In this document: positions 1 to 8,181 of the stretch, piece after piece
How the letters are laid out: each line of letters starts with the position of its first letter
Numbering within the stretch: position 1 is the first letter of the stretch
Assembly (NCBI GenBank): GCA_963727245.1
Contig: CAVSFO010000005.1
Location: 186,001-250,000, forward strand
Source of the DNA: JBKQVT01 sp963727245
GTDB taxonomy: Bacteria; Planctomycetota; Planctomycetia; Pirellulales; Thermoguttaceae
Length of the DNA stretch: 64,000 nucleotides
Reading direction: 5' to 3'
Made by a program: the position numbers and the translations under genes
The notes under the pieces: model-generated
Told to the model about the DNA's origin: nothing
What the model saw: the letters and a program-made list of their open reading frames with translations, nothing else
Databases searched by the model: none

Positions 1-113
1 TGTGTGTACCGCGGGGCTTCCTAATTGCTGATAAGAGCCGATGGGCGGAAATCGCCTCCGCGGCCCCACTCTGGCACACCTCAATGAAGCATTAGAACCG
101 GCCGCACCCACCA

Positions 114-515
114 TCACGCGATCCGCTTGCCCGCTTCCGGGCCTGCGGACTGATCGTAAACCGCCTCCACGCGGATTTTCACCGCGTAGCGCAGCGGCAT
201 CCCGATGCCTTTCTCCTTGATCTGAGCCATTAGTTTGTCAAACAGCGGCCCCGAGGTGAGCAACTCCGCCGTTCCCTTGACTTGGTAGCCCTTCGCCGCG
301 CCAGGATCGATCACCGTGATGGCCACTTTAGGATTCCGCTCCAGGTTCTGCCGCGTCTTCAGCGAGAACAGGTCGCCGAATACGACGTGCTGGTCGTCGA
401 GAACCTGCACTGTCCCTTTGGGTGTGACGTTCGGTTCCCCATCAATAGTGGAAGTCGCCACCCAGCCCATCTTGCCCGCAAAGAACTCCTGCACCTCTTT
501 TGGAATGCTTACCAT
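114..515 (-). CDS. Pyridoxamine 5'-phosphate oxidase family protein (FMN-binding split barrel)
   Basis: This 133-aa protein has the layout of the small PNPOx-like flavoproteins: an N-terminal segment with GWVATSTIDGEPNVTPKG at about residues 17-34, the central strand-rich stretch QHVVFGDLFSLKTRQNLERN, and VAITVIDPGAAKGYQVKGTAEL after that. Relatives bind FMN or F420 and reduce small substrates, but the substrate cannot be read from sequence. The length is normal for the single-domain family. The ATG at 515 is preceded by AAGGA about 7 bases upstream on the minus strand, which supports this start. It stands alone, with no same-strand partner within 300 bases. The family call is secure; the physiological role is unknown. 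Confidence 0.85.
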   Translation of the reverse strand: MVSIPKEVQEFFAGKMGWVATSTIDGEPNVTPKGTVQVLDDQHVVFGDLFSLKTRQNLERNPKVAITVIDPGAAKGYQVKGTAELLTSGPLFDKLMAQIKEKGIGMPLRYAVKIRVEAVYDQSAGPEAGKRIA

Positions 516-821
516 GCTCGTTTCCTTTGTCTATGTGTTTACAAGACCAGCATCCGGCCCGTCCGGACTACAATGAGCCTGAAACCAATCCAGCCTCACG
601 CAACCAACCATTTTACCAAGGTGCATCTTCCTGCCTAGCGTCTGGGTAGTGGTACGTTTTCCGAGAAGTGTCAGAATACGACCGTTTTTTGGGAAGGGTC
701 AGCGGGAAGTCCTGGCGGCCACGCGAACTCGTCACCGGCCTCGCCTTTCTTTCATATCGAGTCGCAAGCTGGCCCGGCGGCGGAAATGGGGCCGTGATCA
801 CCGATGGCGATTCTTTGACGG
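516..821. other. Intergenic gap, no gene recognised
   Basis: These 306 bases separate the PNPOx-like gene from the IS66 TnpA-like relic. The part next to 515 must hold the PNPOx promoter. The part next to 821 follows the tnpA stop codon, where an IS66 element would carry tnpB. A conceptual reading there (VITAPFPPPGQLATRYE) vaguely recalls the start of TnpB but decays at once. I see no intact tnpB, no clear terminal inverted repeat and no RNA gene. Confidence 0.4.
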
Positions 822-1148
822 TTACGTGAGTGCGGAGACCACCGCACCAATGGCTTCTGCTTCGCAGCCAGTAACCCGCAGCACGACGCCAGTTGGCCAC
901 TGGACTTCCAGGGTTCCCTCGCCGCCCGCCGGGTCGCCGACGATCTGCACGGGGATGAGGGCCTGCCTTGCTGCCGTCCTTCCAGTTTCAGCCTGGCCTC
1001 TGAAGAGCCGGCGCTTCCACGCATAAAATGAGGCCGGGTTCAACTTCTCCTGGGCACAGAACGCGACGATGCTCCGTCCGCTGCCCTTTTGCCGTTCAAT
1101 CAACTTCCGCCAATGCCGCTGCCGATCCGCGCTGCTGGTCTTTGCCAT
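822..1148 (-). CDS. IS66-family accessory protein TnpA-like (orphan remnant)
   Basis: About 108 aa from the start MAKTSSADRQRHWRKLIERQ. It resembles the small helix-turn-helix TnpA-type accessory protein of IS66 elements: a short basic N-terminus, then a helical segment with SGRSIVAFCAQEKLNPASFYAWKRRL (about residues 22-47), then a strand-rich tail. In a complete IS66 this gene is followed by tnpB and the DDE transposase tnpC. Neither is present here, so this is a relic or a domesticated fragment. The internal ATG at 1148 is preferred over one at 1163 because GGAG lies 9 bases upstream. The 3' end (803-827) is repeated at 1211-1235, which suggests a second, deeper-decayed copy once lay next to it. 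Confidence 0.7.
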   Translation of the reverse strand: MAKTSSADRQRHWRKLIERQKGSGRSIVAFCAQEKLNPASFYAWKRRLFRGQAETGRTAARQALIPVQIVGDPAGGEGTLEVQWPTGVVLRVTGCEAEAIGAVVSALT

Positions 1149-1210
1149 CACTTGGTACTCCAAATGCCTAGTGAACTTACCCAGACATCCAGCCTACCAC
1201 GGCCCGCAAG

Positions 1211-1235
1211 GATGGCGATTCGTGGACGGTTACGT
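1211..1235 (-). repeat. Second copy of the tnpA 3'-end sequence
   Basis: The 25 bases here match 803-827 with two differences (GATGGCGATTC then a variable pair, then GACGGTTACGT). The copy at 803-827 spans the stop codon of the TnpA-like gene, so this one probably marks the end of a lost neighbouring IS66 gene. No open frame is attached to it. Confidence 0.5.
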
Positions 1236-1573
1236 CTATCACGCGATCCGCCAATCGAGCCGGAACACCGTGCGCCCCCTCAATTTCTTCGATTATCCGT
1301 AACGCCTGTGTGCTCATTGTCTCTCGGGCGCGGAAACGGGGATATCACTGAATCATTCGATGTTCTTCCCACTCCCGGCCGGGGAAACCCGGAGACGGGC
1401 CATTCCGAAGCCAGCCCCACCGCGCCGCCCGTTGGCTCTACCCATGCCCAGAGCCGTTCCCGGCATGGGGTTCAATTATCACCCCTTGCCCAGTTGGCCA
1501 ATATCGGTGGTGTCCCGTTTCCATGCCCGCCGAATTGTAATGAACCGCTCGCCTATCGCCGGCGGCGTTGGCG
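1236..1573. other. Intergenic gap, no gene recognised
   Basis: About 340 bases between the IS66 relic and the stop codon of the EVE-domain gene. Short open frames exist on both strands but none resembles a known protein. The stretch around 1376-1395 has a small GGCCGGGGAAACCCGG-type palindrome. I see no RNA gene or strong terminator. Confidence 0.35.
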
Positions 1574-2701
1574 TCAGGCGTCAAATTCCTCCGCCGGGTC
1601 GTAGGACTCCGCAATATCGTCAATGAAATCTGGCTTGAGGTGGCCCAGAAAGTCCTTGGCTTTCTCCAATTGCTCGCAAAGCTCCGAATACGGCAGGAAG
1701 CGGCAGACGGTATGCAGCGGCTTGCTACGTGAGGCGAAGGTTGGCCGCGGCACTTCCTTCTTGAACTTCGCGAACTTCTCGTCAGGTGCAACTAAGTAGA
1801 GCTTGATATCAATGTTTGGCTGCATCGTTACAAGGTCGGACACGCGGAGAAGCCCCGAGTAAATCAGGGTTGTGTGTTCCACCTCGAAGGCCGCAACAAT
1901 TGCGTTGCCAGAAAGCCAGAGAACATCAATGTTTTCAATGGTGCCCGTCGTAATGTCGTCGAACTGGGTGGGCAGAGAATTGAGCAGTTTCGGGATTGAC
2001 GAAATCGGTTTTCCGTTCCAAGCCCTGCCGCGGTCATTCCTCGGTGCCCAAATATTCAAGCCCATCTGGGAACCAAGGTCCAGGAGTCGCCACTGTATTT
2101 CGGTATGCGTTGGCGCTCCTGACTCAATAACGCCAGGCCGCTCGTCTTCCTCGTCTTCCGTGGGAACCGTTACTATCGTTTCAACGTCTTCGTCGCCCAC
2201 CCGCTTGCGGAGCTTATACAGGTTAGCAGAGCGTGTGAGCTTCTTTGGGTCAACCGGGCGACAAATCGGATTGCTTGATGCCGCGTGAATTGCGGCCATT
2301 ATGACCTCACCGTCGGCGTTGCTGTACTTCAGTGGCGAACCGCGCACCAAGCCTGACCAACTGCCCGGCGCGGCGTCCGCTGGAAAGAATGACAGCTTTC
2401 CCCTGAGCTCGTCCATCGGCACGCCGTGCTCCGCTTCGAGCATAGCGAGGGGCTTAGTAGGAAAGCGCACAGGAAACACCTCCTCGGCCCAGATAGGCGA
2501 ACTGTCCTCAAACATTTCGCCAGTCACCTCTAACAGACCAACCCAACGTTTTACGCCCGCGAGGTAGCAGAGGAAAATGTCCCCCGGCCGAATCTTGCTT
2601 GCTCGCTTCCGGCGATGCTCTCGGAACCCCGAAATTTTGGCCCCGGCTTTTTGGAACTCTTCCCAAGTGACTCCGGTAAACAGGTCAAGCCAGTAAGTCA
2701 T
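1574..2701 (-). CDS. EVE-domain protein fused to a restriction-nuclease-like domain
   Basis: This 375-aa protein starts with an EVE (PUA-like) domain, about residues 1-125. Recognisable stretches are YWLDLFTGVTWEEFQKAG, FREHRRKRASKIRPGDIFLC, and the GLLEVTGEMFEDSSPIW strand pair. EVE domains bind modified bases such as methylcytosine. After a linker (about 140-195) comes a second domain, about 200-345, with THTEIQWRLLDLGSQMGLNI, NIDVLWL, AAFEVEHTTLIYSGLL and KLYLVAPDEKFAKF. The order Asp (in IDVLWL) then Glu-x-Glu (in FEVE) is that of a PD-(D/E)xK-type fold, but the usual lysine is not seen. By domain logic it could be a modification-dependent restriction or quality-control nuclease. No methyltransferase is next to it. 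The domain call is good; the activity is inference. Confidence 0.7.
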   Translation of the reverse strand: MTYWLDLFTGVTWEEFQKAGAKISGFREHRRKRASKIRPGDIFLCYLAGVKRWVGLLEVTGEMFEDSSPIWAEEVFPVRFPTKPLAMLEAEHGVPMDELRGKLSFFPADAAPGSWSGLVRGSPLKYSNADGEVIMAAIHAASSNPICRPVDPKKLTRSANLYKLRKRVGDEDVETIVTVPTEDEEDERPGVIESGAPTHTEIQWRLLDLGSQMGLNIWAPRNDRGRAWNGKPISSIPKLLNSLPTQFDDITTGTIENIDVLWLSGNAIVAAFEVEHTTLIYSGLLRVSDLVTMQPNIDIKLYLVAPDEKFAKFKKEVPRPTFASRSKPLHTVCRFLPYSELCEQLEKAKDFLGHLKPDFIDDIAESYDPAEEFDA

Positions 2702-3654
2702 TGCGATTCCTTCCCGTCCGCTTGTACATGAAAACGGGCCATCACTGATTTCTCCGATCCGGGGTGTCCGTTACAGCTCCCAAGCCTACCTCCGTCCCGC
2801 CCTCCGCCCCCGTTGTGCGACCGTCGCAACCGCAGTCAAATAGCGGTTCTCAGTCGCGGTCCGTCATTGTACATCGCAGCGGGGAAGGAATGGGAGTAGG
2901 CCGCACAAGGGGATTAGGAACAAGGGGCCAGGGGCCAGGGAAAGGCGGAGGGGGAAGGCGGAGGGCGGAAGGGGGAAGGCGGAAGGCGAAAAAGGGAACG
3001 GGGGCCAGGGGCCGGGGACCAGGGATTAGGGATTAGGGATTAGGAAACAGGGACCAGGGGCCGGGGACCAGGGACCGGGGAGGAAGCCCTCACCCCCTGC
3101 CCCTCTCCCGAAGGGAGAGGGGGGACGTTTCCTTCCGCCTTCCGCCCTCCGCCTTCCGCCTTCCTCCCACGCCCTCACCCCCTGCCCCTCTCCCGAAGGG
3201 AGAGGGGGGACGTTTCCTTCCGCCTTCCGCCCTCCCCTCGCGCCCTCACCCCATGCCCCTCTCCCGAAGGGCATTGGTATCTACACAACTCAACGCTGTC
3301 CGTTCATGCCCGTTTCACGGGCATTTCCGCCGCAGGCGGTATTCGGCCCGTCCTTCAGGACGGGTGACCGAGGTAGGTGACGCGATCCTCCCTCTCGCCG
3401 CCCGCCGGCAGAGCCGGCGGGCGGCGAGAGGGAGGCGCTGGCGGCATCGGGGACCCGACGTGAACGTCGGGCCGAATACCGCCTGCGGCGGAAAGGGTCG
3501 TAAACGACCCTGAAACGCAAATGACCCCGGACGAAGTCAGCCACGAGGCGATGTGTAGATGAAGCTGAAAAGGTGACAGCCACCAAATTTGGGTAAAATA
3601 GCCAGTTCTGCGGCAGTCACGTCTTCGCAGACCAAGTCTGCCATACGTCTCCAC
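2702..3654. repeat. Repeat-rich intergenic region with palindromes and G-rich heptamer tracts
   Basis: No gene is supported in these 950 bases. 2920-3060 is G-rich and built from GGCGGAA/GGGGAA-like units and GGGATTA repeats. The block CCCCTGCCCCTCTCCCGAAG followed by GGAGAGG, a hairpin, occurs at about 3100-3127, again at about 3180-3208, and partly at about 3250-3275, separated by TTCCGCC-type tracts. At 3310-3500 lies a set of nested palindromes: TTTCCGCCGCAGGCGG, GCCCGTCCTTCAGGACGGG, and a long one around CTCCCTCTCGCCGCC. Such tracts recur at 29.6 and 59.3 kb. Confidence 0.7.
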
Positions 3655-5088
3655 TCAAAAATCCGCGCTGCCCGGCGTGCGCGGGAAGGGAATCACGTCG
3701 CGGATGTTGCCCATGCCGGTGACGAACAGCAGCACCCGCTCGACCCCCAGGCCGAAACCGCTGTGCGGCACCGTGCCGTAACGCCGCAGGTCACGATACC
3801 ACCAGTAGTTTTCCGGATTGAGCTTCTGCTCCTTCATGCGCATCTCAAGCACGTCGAGGCGATGCTCGCGCTGGCTGCCGCCGATGATCTCGCCCACCTT
3901 GGGCACCAGCACGTCCATCGCCCGCACCGTGCGGTCGTCGTCGTTCAGGCGCATGTAGAACGGCTTGATCGTGCGGGGATAGTCGTACAGGATGACGGGC
4001 GCCTTGAAATGGGTCTCGGTCAGGAAGCGCTCGTGCTCGGCTTGCAGGTCGCTGCCCCACTGGACGGGAAACTCGAATTGCCGGCCCGAGGCCGTCAGCA
4101 CCGCGATCGCCTCGGTATAGGGCAGGCGCACGAAGTCGCTGGCGACGACGTGCTGGAGCGTGTCGACGACCGTGTCGTCGATCCGCTGCCGGAAGAACTC
4201 CATGTCCTCCGGGCACTTGGCCAGCACGTCGCGGAAGATCCGCTTCAGGAACCGCTCGGCCAGGTCCATGTTGTCGGGCAGCTCGAAGAAGGCCATCTCC
4301 GGCTCGACCATCCAGAACTCGGCCAGGTGCCGCGTGGTGTTCGAGTTCTCGGCGCGGAAGGTGGGACCGAACGTGTAGGCCTTGCCCAGCGAACAGGCGA
4401 AGACCTCGGCCTCCAACTGGCCGCTGACGGTCAGATAGGCCGGCCGCTCGAAGAAGTCCTGGCTGAAATCGACTTCCCAGTCCGACTTGTAGGTGCCTTC
4501 GACGGGCATGGGGACGTTGTTCAGGTCGAGCGTGGTGACCTGGAACATCTCGCCGGCCCCTTCGCAGTCGCTGGCCGTGATGATGGGCGTATGGACGTAG
4601 AGGAAGCCCTCTTCCTGGAAGAAATTGTGGATCGAATGGCAGACGCAGTTCCGCACCCGGGCGACGGCGCCGAAGGTGTTGGTGCGCGGCCGCAGGTGGG
4701 CGATGGTGCGGAGGAACTCGAAGGAATGCTGCTTCTTTTGCAGCGGATAGGTCTCGGGATCGGCCCAGCCGTGGACGGTGATGCTCCGCGCCTGGACTTC
4801 GGTGGCCTGGCCCTTGCCGGGCGACGCCTTCACCAGCCCGCGGACGCTGACGCTGCAGCCGGCCGTGAGCCGCTTGATTTCCGTTTCGTAGTTGGGCAGC
4901 GACTGCTCGGCCAGCACCTGGACGTTGCCGAAACAGGAGCCGTCGTTGAGTTCGAGGAAGCTGAAGCCGGCCTTCGAGTCGCGGCGGGTGCGGACCCAGC
5001 CTTGCAAGAGGGCCTCGCGTCCGACCATCTCGGCCTGCCGCGCCTGGGCCACCGTAAGTTTTTCCGTCGCTTGCGGTTCGTTGCTCAT
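3655..5088 (-). CDS. asnS: Asparagine--tRNA ligase
   Basis: 477 aa, normal for bacterial AsnRS. The N-terminal OB-fold anticodon-binding domain is seen at about residues 24-110 (LLQGWVRTRRDSKAGFSFLE). The class II catalytic core follows, with motif 2 at FRAENSNTTRHLAEF and motif 3 at GFGLGVERVLLFVTG near the C-terminus, ending RDVIPFPRTPGSADF as in AsnRS. It charges tRNA-Asn with asparagine using ATP in the cytosol. The C-terminal signature and the length favour AsnRS over the related AspRS. Its ATG overlaps the stop of the upstream protease gene (ATGA), so the two are translationally coupled. This frame is intact although its operon neighbour is frameshifted. Confidence 0.95.
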   Translation of the reverse strand: MSNEPQATEKLTVAQARQAEMVGREALLQGWVRTRRDSKAGFSFLELNDGSCFGNVQVLAEQSLPNYETEIKRLTAGCSVSVRGLVKASPGKGQATEVQARSITVHGWADPETYPLQKKQHSFEFLRTIAHLRPRTNTFGAVARVRNCVCHSIHNFFQEEGFLYVHTPIITASDCEGAGEMFQVTTLDLNNVPMPVEGTYKSDWEVDFSQDFFERPAYLTVSGQLEAEVFACSLGKAYTFGPTFRAENSNTTRHLAEFWMVEPEMAFFELPDNMDLAERFLKRIFRDVLAKCPEDMEFFRQRIDDTVVDTLQHVVASDFVRLPYTEAIAVLTASGRQFEFPVQWGSDLQAEHERFLTETHFKAPVILYDYPRTIKPFYMRLNDDDRTVRAMDVLVPKVGEIIGGSQREHRLDVLEMRMKEQKLNPENYWWYRDLRRYGTVPHSGFGLGVERVLLFVTGMGNIRDVIPFPRTPGSADF

Positions 5089-6271
5089 TCCTCGACCTCC
5101 AGCCGCACGGCGACCTGGCGCTGCTGGCCCCCGCGGACCACCGTCAGAACCACCTGGTCGCCGGGCTGCTTGCTCTCGACGGCGTCGAGAAAATCATCGC
5201 TGCTGTGGATGCGCTTGCCGTCTACCGCCACGATCAAGTCGGCGGCGGAACGGTCGACCGTTTCAAACTCGAAGACCATGGGGCCTTGCCGCCTCTCCTG
5301 CCGCACGACCTTGGGCCCTTGCAGCCCGGCGCGCTCGGCCGGCCCTCCCGGCGTCAGCGCGGCGATCAACAGCCCCTTGTCGGTCGTATATACCTGCGCG
5401 ATCCCGACCTCGGGCCGGCGGACCCGGCCGCTGGCGACCAGTTGCGGAACGATCCGCGCGATCGGTATTGACGGGAATGGCGAACCCCACGCCCACGCTC
5501 TCGCCCGTGCGGCTGGCGATGGCCGTGTTCATGCCGATCATGCGGCTATGGCTGTCCAACAGCGGCCCGCCGGAGTTGCCCGGGTTGATCGCCGCGTCGA
5601 TCTGAATGATCGACTTGATCGAACGACCGCTCTGGCGGCTGGGCAGAGAACGATTCAAGCTGGAGATGATGCCGGTGGTCAACGTCCGCTCCAGGCCGAA
5701 GGGGTTTCCAATGGCAAAGACCCGCTGCCCGACGCGCAAGTCGGTCGAGCTGCCGAAAGCGCACCGGGTGGAGCACCTCGACCGCGGCGACGATCTTCAG
5801 CACGGCCACGTCGGTGCCGCGATCGCCGCCGACCAGTTGGGCGGGATAGTTCTTGCCGTCGAAGAGCGTGACCTCGATCTGCCGGGCGCCGTCGATGACG
5901 TGATAATTCGTGAGGATGTGGCCCTGGCGGTCGAGGACCACGCCGCTTCCCTCCCCTTCGGAGGGGACTTCCAGCAGTAGGAAGCGATCGGCCCGCACGC
6001 CCTTAGTGGTGATGTTGACGACGCTGCGATTGACGTTGTCGTAGACGGCGATGTTCACCAGTTCCTCGGCCGTGAAGCGATTCGCCGGCGTCGGCGCGGC
6101 TGGCGCGGGGGCCACTGACAACGGCGGCGCCGGCGGGGCCTCCTGGGCAACGCTCCTCGACTCCCAAGCCCCACTGGACAGTCCGAGGGCCAATCCGGCC
6201 CCGGCAAGGCCGGAAAGCACGCACAACCATACAACTGGCTTCATGGTCAATACCCCGCTGGTTAATCGCAT
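5085..6271 (-). CDS. HtrA/Deg-type trypsin-like serine protease with PDZ domain, two frameshifts
   Basis: Read across three frames this is a complete periplasmic HtrA/Deg protease. It has a signal segment (MKPVVWLCVLSGLAGAG) and the catalytic triad His in TNYHVIDGA, Asp in GTDVAVLKI and Ser in NPGNSGGPLLD. A PDZ domain follows, with LTPGGPAERAGLQGP and DRSAADLIVAVDGKRIHSSD near the C-terminus. Frame is lost by one extra base near 5757 (in an AAA run) and another near 5465 (GG). Removing both restores LHPVRFGSSTDLRVGQ and VNTIARIVPQLVASGR. Nothing else is missing, so sequencing error or a very recent lesion is more likely than decay. The start at 6271 is chosen for GGGGAGGGG upstream; 6244 is the alternative. 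The stop overlaps the asnS start by 4 bases. Confidence 0.85.
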
Positions 6272-6658
6272 TTGAAAATCCCCTCCCCGATTTAGCATAC
6301 GCAATTGGCCGGGCCTTGGCGAGGGTGGGCTGCCGGAAACCGATAGGCCGAGGCGGAATTTTCTGCCAGTGACCGCATGGTCGGAAAACCCTCGGCAGGC
6401 AGACTATCTTACCAAGAACCAGTCGCAAAATTGCGATAGCCGGCGCATCCCGCGCGTTAGAGAAGCCTTCATTTCGCTATGATTGCCTGGACCATTTTAA
6501 CCACGCCAAGCCGCCAAAATTGAAAACCCATCCATCTTGCGCACTTGGCGTCCATTGCCTAATGATCGCACGCGAGTCTCTCCGATACCGTTTATCGAAA
6601 TTCGTTGGGCACCGGACCGCTGACCATCTTGTTGCAGACTCATCGGGAGAGAAAAAAG
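6272..6658. other. Divergent intergenic region
   Basis: 387 bases between the minus-strand protease gene and the plus-strand acidic secreted protein, so promoters for both should lie here. The part at 6510-6620 is less GC-rich than the rest. I could not assign a convincing -35/-10 pair or operator. No RNA gene is seen. Confidence 0.35.
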
Positions 6659-7648
6659 ATGAAATGTTCTCGCGACGCGTTTTCGCTGCTGCTGGGGGTT
6701 GCAGGGGCAATGGGCATCATGTTGGCGACCGCCGGCAGCCACCAAGGCCTGGCCGCCGTAGTCCGCCCGGAGCCGCTTCCATTTATGAAGACCCTCGACC
6801 CAATGAGGCAGTTCGATTGCCTGATGGATTGGTCCTTTGACGGCCTCAAGCCGATCGCGAACGATTCGCCGGCCGTTTCCACCGAGAATGCGGAGCAATC
6901 GCGCCTCGAAACAGGCCGCGGCGGCGGCGCCTCCGGCGCGCCGGGGGGGCCGTCCTCGCCGATGCCCAGCAGCGCGGCCGACGCCAGCCACCACAGCGTC
7001 ACCAATCAGTGCGGCAGCGATCCTCTCCACAAGCCGAACGAACCTGCTGCCTCTGGCGCCGACGACAATTTCTGGGGCGACCTCTACGTCGACTTCGAGC
7101 AACTGTTTGATGAGGAGGCCGGCCTCAGCGGCAACCAGGAGGAAGCCGATGACGCGACCGACGATGCCGCCGATGAATACGCCGATGCCGACGACGGCCA
7201 GTCGGCCGCAGACGACACCCAGTTGGCTGTGGACGAAGACCAACCGGCCGCGGACGCCGCCCAGCCAGAGGCTTGCAACCGGCAAACCAATGGGGACGAC
7301 TGGCAAACTTGCCCCGACGAATCCTGGTCGGCTGGGCTCGGCGGGCAAAGCAAGTGGGACGACTTGCAAGCTTGCGCCGACGAATCCTGGTCGGCTGGGC
7401 TCGGCCGGCCGACGACAGGGACCACGGAAAAAACCTCTGCGGGCACGGCCAAGGCCGATTGTGCCCCAGGAAAGACCATCGCGACCGTAATGACCTCGTG
7501 GGCGGTCGAGGCACTCGCGGAGTGGGGCGGCAGCCTGCGCGAGTTCTCCCGTCAAGCCCTGGCGATCGGGGCGGCCTGGGAAAGGCCCGGCAACACGAGC
7601 GGCGGCAAGCCGTCCATCGTCGGGCGCGGAAACCAGCGGTCGTTTTAG
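6659..7648 (+). CDS. Secreted acidic low-complexity protein, function unknown
   Basis: About 329 aa, not recognised. It starts MKCSRDAFSLLLGVAGAMGI, a signal peptide with cleavage likely after the SHQGLAA region. The ATG at 6659 follows GGGAGAGAAAAA, a usable ribosome site. The middle (about 140-200) is rich in Asp, Glu and Ala. Then an imperfect tandem repeat appears: a unit containing CPDESWSAGLGG and a second containing CADESWSAGLGR, about 24 residues apart (7297-7410). No cysteine pattern or catalytic motif is visible. The opposite strand is also open, as often in GC-rich DNA, but this strand has the signal peptide and ribosome site. It probably acts outside the cytoplasm. Confidence 0.55.
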   Translation: MKCSRDAFSLLLGVAGAMGIMLATAGSHQGLAAVVRPEPLPFMKTLDPMRQFDCLMDWSFDGLKPIANDSPAVSTENAEQSRLETGRGGGASGAPGGPSSPMPSSAADASHHSVTNQCGSDPLHKPNEPAASGADDNFWGDLYVDFEQLFDEEAGLSGNQEEADDATDDAADEYADADDGQSAADDTQLAVDEDQPAADAAQPEACNRQTNGDDWQTCPDESWSAGLGGQSKWDDLQACADESWSAGLGRPTTGTTEKTSAGTAKADCAPGKTIATVMTSWAVEALAEWGGSLREFSRQALAIGAAWERPGNTSGGKPSIVGRGNQRSF

Positions 7649-7724
7649 CCCAGGTCTGGATTCTCGCAAATTGCGGATTCAACGTCCCCCCGCTCCCCCG
7701 GGCACCACGTCAGTGGTTGCTCCC

Positions 7725-7890
7725 GGAGGGGGCGGGCGGCGGCGTTTCTTCAGCGTCCCCCCCAAAAATCTTCTCCCCAAATCCCCGTCGGCGGATTGAG
7801 CGATTCTCCCCGTTCGGCCGCGCCAGCACTACGGATTGTAAAATGACGGCGGGCCGAGAGTTACGGTTCCAGTTTGCCGCCGCCGGCCTA
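7725..7890 (+). pseudogene. Decayed fragment of the VWA/STN-like gene tail
   Basis: The text GGCGGCGTTTCTTCAGCGTC at about 7736 matches the codons for the Gly-rich/FFSVPAE tail in the intact gene (about 14092). The following bases, including GGATTGTAAAATGACGGCGG and GAGAGTTACGGTT, match the segment after the fragment at 11230-11280. No frame is kept. It is the most decayed member of the array that continues to 15659. Confidence 0.5.
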
Positions 7891-8181
7891 TTGCTGCCCC
7901 ACCACCCCCCACCCATGATCACCGCTGCGCGGGGTGCGATCTTTTTCCGACGCAACGAGAACAACGGGCCGGATTTGAACGTCGTATCTCCTAGGTGGAA
8001 AATCTGGGGGATCGGCCGAGCCTCCGTTCCGGCTTGTTTCTCCGTGCCCATTCACCTTCATCATCGCCGGACTGGGGCCCGTTTATGTCCTGAGCAAGAA
8101 TTCTGCACGTGCCCTGCCCCGCCGCTACGGAACACGGTGGGCAGCAGCGGCATTTCACTATCGTTAGCCGGAGACGCGGTC

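Noticed and set aside
1465..1500. tRNA-like T arm (GGGGTTCAATTATCACCCC)
   Set aside because: No acceptor, D or anticodon arms fit around it.
3589..5871. 760-codon plus-strand open frame
   Set aside because: It is antisense to asnS and part of htrA, both recognised families, and its translation is His/Gln/Leu-rich shadow text.
7273..8181. Upstream extension of VWA copy 1 frame
   Set aside because: The signal peptide at 8182 and the identical start in copy 2 mark the true beginning; the extension crosses a pseudogene remnant.
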